In this document: piece by piece, positions 23,331 to 35,496 of the stretch
Position numbering within the stretch: the first letter of the stretch is position 1
Layout of the letters: every line of letters starts with the position of its first letter
NCBI GenBank assembly: GCA_023055425.1
Contig: JALGPY010000003.1
Span: 52,313,891 to 52,377,890, forward strand
DNA: 64,000 bases
Origin: Linanthus parryae
Taxonomy: Eukaryota; Streptophyta; Magnoliopsida; Ericales; Polemoniaceae
Direction: 5' to 3'
Notes under the pieces: generated by a model
The model's database searches: none
What the model was told of the DNA's origin: nothing
What the model saw: the letters and a program-made list of their open reading frames with translations, nothing else
Program-made: the position numbers and the translations under genes

Positions 23331-23576
23331 CTGGTCTCCATCACTAGCACTTCACTATAATATTAAATCCCTTTCAGAGATAACTACCGTGGTAAAACAT
23401 TCAATTAGACACCAGACTGTAAGAACCATTTCATGCAAATGATACTATATTCGAAATTTATTGTTCATCTGCTAACAAAATAACAAGCTTAAACAAAACG
23501 AAATTCAGATGGTATATTTCGACAAAGCACTATATTGAGCAACTTTGCTCTGATGAATGTAACCTATCTAACTTAC

Positions 23577-23636
23577 CATGGAACAACTATTTGACAGCTC
23601 AGGTAGTGCACAGATAGGAATTGTCAGTGCAACCAT
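23577..23636 (-). CDS. Candidate 60-base exon of unknown minus-strand gene
   Basis: A phase-0 exon of exactly 20 codons with good borders on the minus strand: ACATTTCAG before it and GTAAGT after it. It reads MVALTIPICALPELSNSCSM and is open in this frame only. A second minus-strand reading at about 26570-26640 (TVLPEVSETNNS) looks similar in its TVLPEVS-type core but ends at a weaker donor. Both lie 5' of the Tudor-domain exons and could belong to that gene, but with only 20 residues this is a guess. Confidence 0.3.
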
Positions 23637-26600
23637 CTGAAATGTCAGTAACTACAAATATGCCACTTGGGCTTCCAGTAATTATTACCGAGTCCACTGC
23701 CAATGATAATTTAAGGCTTGTTCTTTTTCAGCCCACTTGAGCATAATTTCCTAGTCTAAAGTTAATACGTATCTGATAGAGTGGAGCAAAATAACAACTT
23801 ACCCCGAGCTACTATGCAGTATAAACTATCCTTCCTATTATCCAAGATTTATTTACACTATTTATATCCAACCAAACCGCAAATAAAAGTAGAATTGTGG
23901 ATTTATTGTAACTTCATATATATAAAAAGAAAGAAGGGGAAGTTCATTCGTTGTAAGGTCGTTTGTAAGGTCATTTGTAAGGTCGATGACCAACCTTGAA
24001 TTCAAATTTTGGGGTCAGGGACGGCTGGCTTTGATCAAAGCAGGACTGGTGCTAGATGATCTGAGAGTTATAATCATAATTTAAACTCGTGTGCTAAATG
24101 ACATGAACACAAACAGGTCAAGTTCGATTTTTAAGTCCTAGAGGTGGCTTCTTTTTACTCAATTTAGGTAATTGGTCAACCATACACACAGGATTATCAG
24201 TTCAATCAAAGCACAATTCGTGCTAAATGACCCGCGTTAGAGTCTAATCTAGACTCATTTCGTTGAACTAACTGACAACAGGGTTGTAATCCAGGATATT
24301 ATTAAATGAGGAACTATATTGTAAGCTCCCCATGTGGAACTTTTCAACAAGGGGCGCTCGATTCTTCAGCTCTATGTTTGGTATCATATCTATCATACAT
24401 TTAGCAAACTTATGTATCATATATTATTATTTAATCTCATTCATTGACTGAGGCATCAAGACTCACGAACACAAACGCTTGAGTCATTCTTTGTTTGATA
24501 TTACTCCAGGACTGAATTCGAACACGTGATTTTTTTAACAAGACAGATTCGAGTCTACCATGTGGACCTTTAATAAAGATGAAGGTGTGCCTAATTTGGC
24601 TTGGCTCAACATATAGATCTCTGGCATTAAATAATATGAGCAAACAACAGAATGAAAACTTAAGTTTTTCCAAGGCTGGTGATCATAATCTTACAATTCA
24701 CAATTTGTACCTAAGATTCGATTCGATTCATCCATGAAAAGATATAAATCCCGTAATGAAATGAAAAAAAAAATATTATCTGACTCCCAATTTAAGGATT
24801 TGGTTGTGATTCAGACTTTGTACGATTCACCACCAACTCAACCAAGGATCTAACTGAGATGGAGCTCCAGTCAAAAAATTAATACGTTCTACATATTTGT
24901 CTATTTTTCCACAAACGTTTGCCTTAAAATGACTAGGTGTTTATGCAGCAGAGAATTAGGGGCAGGATTTGCATCTATTGTCAGCACTAGGAAGGCAAAG
25001 TAGGGCTGCTGAATCACACCATCCGCCCTTGTGGTCATTGCTTACTGGGAGGGAAGGAGGAAAACATGCAGCTACACCAGGATTCGTCCACTAAAACAGA
25101 GAAAAGACCCTTCAATGGCTCTTGTTTGTCTTCCAGGTGATGATGCATTTTCTTCACTATTACTATTATAATAAAAATAATTTTGATTGATTACGATCAT
25201 AGAATTAGCCCATACCGGCTGCTGCAAACCGGTCCGAACTTAGCAGCCGTTCATGTCACTTGATTGATTACGATCATAGAATTACAAACCCAAATTAACT
25301 TTGATTGATCGTGATTACGGAGTTACGAAAACCGTTTAAAACCGGTCCTGTCCCATTTAAATTTCACATGAAAAAAATACATATTGCTAGTTATATACAC
25401 CGTCCACAAATCAAATTTTATAAGCTCGTATAAGTTTTCTATTCCAAAATTTATGCTTACGTATCTTTAAAAAAATCAACCCAAACCATACTTTCACCAA
25501 ATGATTTTTAAAATTTAACAACTAGTTCAACCCAGTCCGAATCGGGGCGAGTCGATAAGTTAGGCTTGGTTGGGTACAAAAAAACTAGGGTGAGTTTGGG
25601 TTGAACATTCTCCAACACATACCTCTTGGGTCGAGCGGAAATTTAGGCAAAACCCGACCAAACCGGTATGCGCTCACCCCAATCGCTGAATATGTCATGT
25701 TTATAGACTTACGTTTGCAACCTTTTAAACCCTTCTAAGCCTGACTGAACCGGTCCGCGTCAAAACGCTTGATTGGGTTTGGGTCTGCCGACTACGTGAT
25801 TAGGTTTGGGTATCGATATGATCAACCCGAGATCATTGGCTTGGGTAGGAAACATACCCCTCACCCACCCAACCCGGTATGTGCTCTGCTCTAGTTTCAA
25901 AGAATAAAATTGAAACTATTTTTCTGTTCAACTATGTACGGTTTAAAGATTTGGCAATCAAGTTTATTTATGTTTCTATTCATGTAATCCTCCATTTTTT
26001 TATATGATAAGCATAATTCCTTCAAAAGCTTTTAAAAAAAATTGGTAGCAGAATTGTACTTTTCCAAAAAGCCATCTGAATTTGATGAATTAGAGGCGTG
26101 TAGTAACATGAAGGGAGCTTCAATGCATGCAAAATAAGGAAGATTGTCTAATTTGGGAAAACATGCTTCTAAATTTCTAACCTTGTTGGGGTAAAACAGC
26201 TTCATCGTTTTGACCAAAAATAATGGCATACGGTGAAAAATGAACCACAAAAGAAGATGAAAAATGCAAACCAAACTAAAGAAAATGTTGAACTTTGTAC
26301 AAGTAAAATATGGCCATAACACAAAAAAATTAACCTTATATGCAGCAAAACAAAGTCCCACGCTTAGCACGTGGAATAGATCTAGTATAGAACAAAGTAT
26401 TAAAGCTGGCAACCTCGAAGTTAGCTTTGAATTAAGACATCAAAAAATAGAACTGATGTTCTATGAAGAAAAAGAAAAAATTAAAGAGAAGAATAACATG
26501 CAAGGAAAAGAGAGTCCCCATTTACTACTTTTCTCAGAAAGTAATACGAGAAGAAGCCTACCGAATTATTTGTTTCAGAGACTTCTGGGAGAACAGTGAC

Positions 26601-27010
26601 CGCACGGGTGATCTGATTCATGTCCTTCGGCATCCTGAGTTGTGCTGTTGAGGAAGATAACCTTTTGATTTTATGAATTGGTAAAGAAAACAAAGGTTCA
26701 ATGTAATAGATAAACTCGGATTCCACTAATTAATTAACTATAGATAATTTCCGCATTTGGAGTCCGTCTCAAATGTGACCTCCGTTTCCATTAATTTTTC
26801 AAATTTATTGTGACAGTTGGCTTCACGATAATAACCTGGCTTCTAGAAGCTGCAGCTATTAATCGATGCCCACACACCAAGATGGCGATATGGCACATCT
26901 TTTTGTCATACAAACATCGTGGATATGTTGATTAAGACACAAATGGTTTGATCTTTAAATGATAAGTTTCAGAATTCACTGAGTAATAGTTGAGTTTCAG
27001 AAACTTCACA
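23637..27010. other. Intergenic or intronic, with hAT-like debris
   Basis: No supported gene. TTGATTGATTACGATCAT occurs at 25183 and 25260. From about 25200 to 25900 the sequence is rich in ACCGGT, AACCC and GGGTTTGGG words and contains GCGCTCACCCC, as in hAT-type MITE ends. Longer open frames at 26032-26412 and 26264-26599 lie on opposite strands, are AT-rich and match nothing I know. Confidence 0.4.
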
Positions 27011-27014
27011 CAAA

Positions 27015-28840
27015 TCAATTGCCGAATTTTCTATTGTTAATTATATAAATTACTGAAGTCAAAAGTATTTTCTTTATTTAGCCGAGGTCGACTACGAGAA
27101 TCTAATCTCCTCTACTTCTGCCTGTCCAAGTGTCCAAAGACATTTCCACAATTATGATTAATATTTAACTTATTTGACAAAAACCATCAATGTTTTCACT
27201 CATTTTATGGAAATGTTTTCATTCATTGAATCTTAAAATGTTAATAAATTTTTTTTAGAAAATTTACTTTCAATATATTCTATTTGTGAACTAGCATATC
27301 CATCCATGCCAAGAAGCAACTTTTTTTCAAATATTGTGGTATGAATTTGTACGATAGTGAAATCATATAAAAAGCAACAGAGTTAGAAAAATGGATAGTA
27401 TAGTTTCAAAAACCAAATCGGACGGGGCGTACCAGAGGTTGACCAGCCAGGTTTGGCAAACCGGCCAAAATTATCCGGTCTGGGGGGGGGGGGGGGGGAG
27501 AAGGTTGTCGAAAACAAGCCAGTCGGTTTTCAACTTTTTTCCAAAATTCATTTTGTGCTTATGCATGGAATCGAACCCCAAACCGGTGGCAACGTTAGCT
27601 ACTGATTTAAATGGTTTGATCTTTAAATGCTAACTTTCAGAATTCACTAAGTAATAGTTGTGTTTCTGAAACTTCACACCAATAAATCGCCGAATTTGCA
27701 TTTGTTAATTTTATAAAATACTCAAGTCAGCAGTCTTTTCCTAGTTTATCCCGAGGTCAACTACGAGGATCTAAACTCATCTATTTCTCTGACTGTCCAA
27801 GTGTCCAAAGTCATTTCCTCACCTGTGATTATTATTTTAACTTATTTGACAGAAACCATCGATGTTTACACTCATTTTATGGAAACGTTTTCATTCATTG
27901 AATTTTACAATGTTAATATAAGCTTTTTTAGAAACTTACTTTCAATATATTCTATATATGAACTAGCATATCCATCTATGCCTAGAAACAACTCTTTTCA
28001 AATATAGTGGTATAAATTTATACGGTAGTGAAATCATCTAAAAAGCAACTAAGAAAAATGGATAGTACAGTTCCAAAAGCCAGACCGGACGTACCGCAGC
28101 TTGACCAGCCCGGTTTGGTAAACCGGTCAAAGCTGGGAATTTTCTATTGTTAATTATATCAAATTATCAAGTCAACAGTCTTTTCCTAGTTTAGCCAAGG
28201 TCGCCTACGAGGATCTAAACTCCTCTACTTCTGCCAGTCCAAGTGTCCGAAGTCATTTCCTCACTTATGATTAACACTTCAACTTATTTGACAAAAACCA
28301 TCAATGTTTTCACTCATTTTATGGAAAGGTTATCATTCATTGAATTTTACAATGTTAATGTATGTTTTTTTAGAAACTTACTTTCAATATATTTTATATA
28401 TGAACTAGCATATCCATCAATGCCAACAAACAACTCTTTTCAAATATAGTGGTATAAATTTGTATGGTAGTAAAATCATATAAAAAGCAACAGAGTTAGA
28501 AAAATGGACAGTATAGTTCCAAAAACCAGACCGGACATACCGGAGCTTGACCAGCCCGGTTTCGTAAACCGGTCAAAGCTGGGAATTTTCTATTGTTAAT
28601 TATATCATATACTCAAGTCAACCATCTTTTCCTAGTTTAGCCAAGGTCGCCTACGAGGATCTAAACTCCCCTACTTCTGCCTGTCCAAGTGTCCAAAGTC
28701 ATTTCGTCACTAATGATTGATACTTTAACTTATTTGACAAAAACCATCAATGTTTTCACTCATATTAAGGAAAGGTTTTCATTCATTGAATTTTCCAATG
28801 TCAACATAATTTTTTTTTTTTAGAAATTTTACTTTCAGCT
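27015..28840. repeat. Four-unit tandem array, unit about 445 bases
   Basis: The anchor TATTTGACA(A/G)AAACCATC recurs at 27171, 27843, 28285 and 28731, giving spacings of 672, 442 and 446. Each unit carries CTGTCCAAGTGTCC, GAACTAGCATATCCATC and (units 1-3) a CCGG-rich block GACCAGCC(A/C)GGTTTGG. The extra length between the first two units is a partial SINE (27482-27612). The last unit is cut by the second SINE copy. Confidence 0.85.
27482..27612 (-). mobile_element. Partial tRNA-derived SINE
   Basis: Same body as the copy at 28845-29030, with a good internal B box on the minus strand (GGTTCGATTCC, near 27565-27575) and a run of 17 C on that strand (27482-27498). The A-box end has been lost where the tandem unit joins. 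Confidence 0.6.
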
Positions 28841-28844
28841 CAGT

Positions 28845-29030
28845 TTGGTAAACCGGTCAGAACTGGGGGGGGGGGGGGGGGGGGGGGGGTGGTGTTGTCG
28901 AAACAAGCCAGTCGGTTTTCAACTTCTTTTCCAAAAATTTGTTTTGTGCTTATGCAGGGAATGGAACCCCAAACCTGTGGCAACGTCAGCTACTGACTTA
29001 CCTACCACTGAGCCAAGCATGTGTTTGTTG
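28845..29030 (-). mobile_element. tRNA-derived SINE
   Basis: Minus strand: Pol III A box TGGCTCAGTGGT (29015-29004) and B box GGTTCCATTCC (28968-28958), spaced like a tRNA, followed by a body without coding potential and a run of 25 C (28889-28865, G on the plus strand). SINEs move using LINE machinery, and a LINE tail lies directly to the right. The far 3' end and target duplication are unclear because the element adjoins the tandem array. Confidence 0.7.
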
Positions 29031-29130
29031 TCTCTCAAATTGCTAATTTCTTTTACGACCTTTTTTTTTGAAAAAAAAAATGATAAAGCAACTTGTAGTG
29101 ACATTGTAATACTAAAAAGGTCAAACAGAA

Positions 29131-29234
29131 GGAGGACAGGAAGAGTGACATGAATCAACGATGGAAAAAGAAAAATTTGCAAGGAGGACAGGAAGAGTGA
29201 CAGGAATCAACGATGGAAAAAGAAAAATTTGCAA
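29131..29234 (+). repeat. 52-base tandem duplication
   Basis: GGAGGACAGGAAGAGTGACA starts at 29131 and 29183. The units are almost identical and lie at the left edge of the LINE remnant. Confidence 0.85.
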
Positions 29235-30560
29235 CAAGAAAAGCTGATGGTGTTGGACGAACTTGCTGACATTTCTAAGCATGTCTCTCTTGATGGTTTT
29301 GTGCAAAAGCCTGATGCAGATTCTTGGGGACATGGAAGAACAGAGAGAACCAATTTTGGGGACTGGGTGACATGGAAGAAGCATCATATGTGGGAAGAAG
29401 GATGTTGAGCCTGGGATTAGGTGCAGTTCGGGCAAAAGGAGATTCTAGCTTTTCACTTTCTACTTTGTGTGGCAACAAGCCTCTTAAGAACCTCATAGAG
29501 GGTCCCTTGACTATATGAGGAATTGCTTTCTATCAAAGATGTATAATGGAAATCACCCTCTCTCCTTCCATTTACCTCCTGATATTGTCAATTGTCATGT
29601 TAGAGATTGACCCCTCTTCTTCGTTGCCTGATAAGCCTAGATGGATCCCTGAAAGTAATGGTCAGTTCACCATTAGATCATGCATCCATCTCAGAAGTGG
29701 TTGGTCTATTGCTGAGTAGAAAAAGCTTATCCCCAACTACTGCAACATATGCCCTGTCTGTGGTCTTGCAGAAGGGTCCTTGTCCCACCTCTAGAGACTG
29801 TGCTTCTCTGGGAAACCTGTGGCACTTGCTTAACCCCCTTCCTCCCTTTCCCTTAACCCTGGCTCCTCCTTCCTTGACAGGTTGCTTAAGAATGACTCTT
29901 ACTCCTCTAAGAGCCGCTGGCAAACAACTTTTGTCTTCGCCTGTTGCCACACTTGGAAAAGGAGAAATGATCTTGTTTATTGGAGTTATATCATTGTCTC
30001 CACTGACTTGGCTAAGAGAATTGCTGATTATTAAAATTGTTGGCTCTTCTTTTCAGATGGCTACAGCTGCAAAGTGTCCAAAATTAGTTGTTGGATTAAC
30101 CCCCCTAGTTGGGTTAAACTTAACTATGATGTTGCCTGGAGTCAGCATAGGGTTGAGGGATAATAGGGGAAATTGCTTGGCTGGGAACAGCTGCAAAGCT
30201 TTTGCATGATCTCCCCTGGGGAAGAAGGATGTTGAGCCTGGGATAGAGTACATCTAGCTCAGATTATCTGGAGCTAATTAATCAGTTTTACAGTGTTGAT
30301 TCCTGCCACTTTGCAGAGCCTATTATTGCACAATGCAGACGGTTGGCCAATGAGTTTTAGGGGTTTCAGCTCAAGAAGGAGCAAGGAGTGCTAACAAGGC
30401 TGCTGATCTTCTGACAGAGGTTGTTGCTAGAGGTCCTGTCCCTTTTTCTTTTCATGTTAGTTCTTCCTTTGCTGCAAACAATTTTAACTAATTTTGGATG
30501 ACGGAGGCTCCCAGTTTGTGGGAGATGTTAGTTTGGAGGATTGTAGGGGCTTGTCCTCCC
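29235..30560 (+). pseudogene. L1-like LINE 3' remnant (zf-RVT and RNase H-like domains)
   Basis: Shifting between plus-strand frames recovers the tail of a plant non-LTR polyprotein. First comes a WIPESNGQFTIRS word and the zinc-binding NYCNICPVCGLAEGSLSHL (29650-29790). Then HTWKRRNDLVYW appears near 29950-29985, followed by WINPPSWVKLNYDVAW (about 30095-30145), which matches the start of the RNase H-like domain. AEPIIAQCRRLANEF lies near 30315-30357 and a C-terminal segment ends near 30490. There are many stops and frameshifts and no intact RT core, so it is a dead, 5'-truncated copy. Confidence 0.8.
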
Positions 30561-31019
30561 CCTATCTGGACATTCTGCCATAGCTTTTCTTAAATTTACT
30601 CAGTTGATCAAAAAGAATCAACACGTAATAAATTATTGTATCAAATGTTTAAGAAGTTACTTTTTACATAAAATCAAATTATGTTACACATGAATATTAA
30701 TGTTCCAATGTTGTGTTTATGAACTTAGATTATGTTATTGTTGTGTATTTGATGCATATGTCAGTCATATTCAAGTTATTTAGATTATTATTCAATAATA
30801 GTTTTTATATATTCACAATATATTAAACATGCAATTGCATATTATTTAATAATGGGTTTAACCGGTTGAACCATAAATTCACACCTCACCAGTTTGATGT
30901 CCGGCGTCCCTGTCCCCGTCCCTATTTCATCTCGTCTCCATTCCGGTTTCAGTGCTACATAGCCTACAAACAATTAATTACAAATCCATTCGATGGTTTA
31001 AGCTGTAGGACATAGATCT
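30561..31019. other. AT-rich spacer
   Basis: No ORF or known element. A short CCGG/GTCCC-rich patch lies at 30855-30955. Confidence 0.5.
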
Positions 31020-31923
31020 AATCGTAGATGTATACCTTCATTCTAAGATTATCGACAACTTCAGTTGATCTATCATACTTGTTACAAATGTGACTTCTCT
31101 TTTTGTCATCAAAGGATATCTGTAATTTTACACTATGGGGAAGAGAATGAGGCTCAAACTCGATAATTAACACTTAGACCTGGCACTCCTTGTTAATCAA
31201 CCAACAATTCGCGCTGACAAACCTGAATCCATATGAAAATCGACGACAATATGGTAAAGATATGTTTGCTTGAGGTATTGGAGAGGTGGGATTGGATTCT
31301 AAATCCCAGTTGCAAAGATTTGATTGGATTTGCTTAAGGGATTGGATTTGGATTTTGGATAGGCTGAATTTAGAAATCCCACCTCCATAGCATAAATCCA
31401 ACACAAAGGGGAGGGATGCTATTGAGAATCCAAATTTCAATCTTTCTTCTAGTCATTACATTAACAAATATGGTACACAACTTTATCAGTCCTACGACTA
31501 AATATCTCCAAACCTACTTCCAAATACTCCGGAATCACTATCCGACTAGTTTTAGTCCTGCAAGTTGATTTGATCTAAAGGAACCGCTTGATTAACTAAT
31601 GGTCCGAGACTCTAGAGTCTACAGCGACATATAAAGATTCAAAATAATACATGAACACTTTTAATTTAAACATTGAATGAAGATATTTAATGATCCCAAG
31701 CTTACTTCTTGCTGATATGTAATCAAAACGTACAAAGCTGAAAAAGAGTGTTCACAGAGGAATGGATAGATCATCATACTCTAGTACCTACACAACGCAA
31801 GTAGAAATTAAAACTATACAAGCAAAACTAAGCCAGAGAATCAAAATAATGCAACAAATTGTCTATAAACCTCTGCAGCATACAAGCGTGCAACTCTTAG
31901 AGGCAGCTCCAAATTATAGCAAA

Positions 31924-32051
31924 ATGACTCAAACATAGAAATCCATTCTAATTCAGCGGGTTAGGCACCCTCCAAATGATCCACCATATGACTCAAACAT
32001 ACAAATGCATCAGAAGTCAGCATGTAAGGCACCCTCCAAATGATCCACCAA
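31924..32051. repeat. 64-base tandem repeat within block B
   Basis: ATGACTCAAACATA starts at 31924 and 31988, each copy ending GGCACCCTCCAAATGATCC. Block A has a single copy near 7390, so the duplication happened after the blocks separated. Confidence 0.75.
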
Positions 32052-34374
32052 ACAGCCAACGGAGCCAGATACCAGACTTTCTGCCTCTCTCTATCAACCC
32101 GTGTACCACCCCAAGCAATCAAGAACCGCAGAAGGAGTAACCCAATAAATGCGAGAAGTTGACAGAACCAGGAACCAGAGAGACATTGCTCGAAAATGTA
32201 CGGATTGGCATTTATTCTTTTTGCTTATATTATGAATGGACAAAATTAAATATGAGTCCCGAAAGAAAGGTGTTTCTCCAATCGTTTCCCTGTGATAGTT
32301 TTTACGTGTTGGAAAAAATAAGAAAAGTGATATTATAACTCCGTATACTAAATTACGATTGAAACCAACCATATGTTTCCTGGCTTGACCCACCAAGAGA
32401 CGTGTTCAGAGTTTATCCTAATAAAGATCTTACTGTAGTGGAAGTAAGAAATATGATAAAATCTTTTAACAAACTAACTGATTAGGAACGTATCAAAAGT
32501 TGTCTCCGTCCCTGGAAGGGGAAGAGCTATAGCACTCGGACGTAATTTATTCTCTTTCTCCAATCCACTTTTCAAGGTGATGTTTTCGATAAGTTGTACT
32601 ACTGATAATTCATTGGAAGAACCTCATAAGAAAGAAACAAAGTAATATTTATTTATGAACTGCAAAGAAGAGCCTCACATACACCAAAGAAAAACAACAA
32701 CACCATCTATATGGCAGACACAATTGTAAAAATGGTTCTTTAATGCAGCACAGGAAAGCAACTAGCAACCTGGTGCTGCAATTGGTGCAAGGGTACACCT
32801 TCGCAAGGGGAGTTAAACCTAGAACAAGATTATATGGCAGTAAGACTAGTGTATTGATAAGGGAAATAACGGAACTCTGAGTTTTTTTGGTTGTAAGCCA
32901 AGATAAATCTAGGTTCTATTCCTTGACAGGTTCAAATACAAAATAACTTGATCCGTGGAGGATCACGAAATGAACATAACCTTACACCTAGGCTAAGTTG
33001 CACCGTAGTTCAGGACTAAGTAAGAGTAATTGATAGAACAACAAAAAGCTGCAGACTTAAATCTGCATGTAGGGTCTACCAAGCTGCAGGTTATAGACTG
33101 CTGGTGGCAGGCCATCGATATATAGTTTGATAAGCATTGACTAATCACTGTTCAGCACCTTTCAGCCGAAAGTTGATTATGTTTGAGTGTGGTGAACCAT
33201 TTTGATAAAAAAAAAAAATGAGTATCAATATCCCACAAATTTGCAAGGTTTAGAAGAATCATCATGGATCACTCTTACTCTTTTAATTAGCTCAAACTAT
33301 GGAAAATTTCGGACACTTAGCACTAAATACTGCAAAGGAATGAGCTAGGAGTGATCAGTCTATTATTTTTGATCGTTTAATTTGCTTAAAACTTTACTGG
33401 TTTAATCATCTTTCTGCATCAAAGTTAGAAAGAAGTTTGAAATAAATCTTTTGGTTCAGAGAATTCTAAACCAAGTGATTTAGTTAGGCCCCACAGAACG
33501 TTTTCAACTTCACAATATCACTGCATCAGAACATAACACATTATACTACTAGCAACTTCCAAGGATAAAAAATAGTGTAAAGGGACACATCCAAGAAAGA
33601 AAAGAAAAGAAAAACATAATAATTAAATGTTTTTCAAGCGTAGATTTTATTTAGTACTTTGCAAACCTTAGGAATAGACTCACTATTTGAGAGTGGCGAA
33701 ATATGACAGACTTATTAAACTCTTGCCTTCTAAACAACTTTATATTGAAAAAAACAGAAGATTGTATAAAGGTGTTACCTTTCTTTAAAGAAAATTATCA
33801 CCAATCATCTTCTATAAACTCTCCATCAGTGCAGTGATTTCTGAAGAAATAATACTCTAATCAGATTAACAAAAGCTCTTGTGTGGAAAATGAAGTATTG
33901 TAATTGACAATGATTTTAAACTTTAGAGTGAACACTAACCAAATGAAATGCAAGTCCGCTCCCTATGTTCCAATGCAAGAAACGGTTGGCTCGTTAGAAA
34001 CACCAGGCCTGCCTCGAGTGAGCTCAAAGAGCAGTGTAACAACTTTTTGCTCAAGAGCCAAAAATTTGTGCGAGTGTAGTTGAACGGCCATTCTCCATAC
34101 AGAAATTGAAATGATATATAACCTGCATGTAGGGCTAAGCACCACTTATCACCTATGTTCCACAGCTGAATCAACTTAATATTATTAAGAAGGACGCAAA
34201 CTGTTGCATTAATAGTACTGCAACGAATAAATAAATGAAGATCGGAAATACCAACCAACGTGTAGAATTATGGGTTCACCCAAGTCCAAATGCAATAAAT
34301 TGAACATGTAAGGGTTTATGAAGAGACCGTGATCTCTATTTGACATATTGGCATTTCACATGTGACAATATGAC

Positions 34375-34717
34375 CAGGGTTTCAAAAAAGGCAAAAGCGG
34401 CGCGGAGCGGCCGTCTTGTAACGGAAACGGCAGAGAGCGCGATCGTTTTTCCCGTTAAGCGTTGTGTGAATTTTATTCACACAAAAAACGGCCGTTTCAT
34501 GTCGGTAACGGGAAAACGGCCGTTTCGCGTTGAAAAAACGGGGAAAACGGCCGTTTAGTGTTGGAAAAACGGGAAAAACAGAGAAAACTTCCGTGAATGT
34601 TTTCTAAAATTCACACATTCGATCCCCGTTTTCCGTTACTGTCCCTCTGATATAGTCCGATCCCGTTACACGCGACCGCGACCGATACGTCAGCCGCTTC
34701 CGTTTTATAACACCTTG
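34375..34717. mobile_element. hAT-type MITE, 343 bases, exact 8-base target duplication
   Basis: Flanked by AATATGAC at 34367-34374 and 34718-34725. Terminal inverted repeats are imperfect: CAGGGTTTCAAAAAAGG and, in reverse, CAAGGTGTTATAAAACGG. The interior has repeated AACGGCCGTTT and AACGGGAAAA words. Block A at the homologous place has no element, giving an empty site. Confidence 0.85.
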
Positions 34718-35373
34718 AATATGACATACAACTGCTGTTTCAACAGCTCACTAAAAGATAATGATCTCAACCAGTTAACATTTTTGTGTATACTAAATTA
34801 GAGTATCGACCATTCAACTTCAAAATGGACATGTCAGAAATTTAGGGCTGGCAATATGGGTGTTGAACTTTAAACGGCTATGTGACTCGAAGTTAGAGGG
34901 TTTGAATTTAGTGTAAATGGATTTGGGTCATAAGCTGATCGATGTGATTGGACACGAGTCCAAACATGTTAGATGTGGGTTGACCTGATAACCGAATTTT
35001 CAACCCTCGTACCGCGTTTGTGCCTTTAACCCTTCAAATCTATCTCTATTCCCAAACCATAATTACCAATATGAAGGACCATTCTTGATTGTGTGTTTTT
35101 TTTTTTTTTTTATTTCTTCATAATTACTAATATGAAGGAACAGTTTCATGTCTGGTTCTGAATGAGTGGAGAACACTCTAGATTGTTGTGGAACAATTTT
35201 TAAAATACTTATAAGATTCAAACTATTGACGGGTCCTAAAATTTATTTTTGTTTACCTTAGGTTTTGGAGGGTTTAACGGTTGGATTCGTCTTACAGATG
35301 CATATAATTAGAAACTTAAAGAATGAAGGGGAGAAATATAGGTCAAGCCGAGAAGGAAGATAGGGATGCTTAC

Positions 35374-35496
35374 CAAGAGGACGAAGACTGCGCCGTCGAT
35401 TATCCCTTTGCGGGGAACGGAGTATGGGTGCGGCGGCTCCGTCATCCCCCGTGAAGATAATAGCGGCGGATGTGGAACATGAAACGTCTCCTCCAT
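35374..35496 (-). CDS. Candidate first exon of unknown membrane-protein gene
   Basis: Minus strand: ATG at 35496 opens 41 codons beginning MEETFHVPHPPLLSSRG, then PYSVPRKGIIDGAVFVLL, ending at a consensus donor TTG/GTAAGC in phase 0. Base composition is richer in GC than its surroundings, as expected of a plant first exon. If unspliced it continues 21 codons as a hydrophobic tail to a stop. Downstream exons would lie in block B; the hydrophobic reading near 32190-32000 is a candidate. I do not recognise the family. Confidence 0.45.

Larger units (their letters stand above)
31020..35010. repeat. Duplicated block B (paralogue of 3830-9330)
   Basis: Collinear with block A as listed there. On the minus strand about 32190-32000 one frame reads as a hydrophobic segment followed by a charged one (FIGLLLLRFLIAWGG, then RVDRERQKVWYLAP), open for over 60 codons. 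The matching frame in block A is less hydrophobic and hits a stop, which suggests an old exon decayed in A. Block B has its own insertions (MITE at 34375) and an extra tandem repeat at 31924. Confidence 0.7.

Noticed and set aside
26032..26599. Overlapping open frames on both strands (126 and 111 codons)
   Set aside because: AT-rich, no domain or splice support, and the two frames shadow each other.
28865..28889. Run of 25 G as an assembly gap filler
   Set aside because: A shorter run occurs at the same place in the second SINE copy, so it is probably real, although its length is uncertain.
33935..34258. 107-codon minus-strand frame in block B
   Set aside because: The homologous part of block A does not keep the frame or the residues, so it is not conserved coding sequence.
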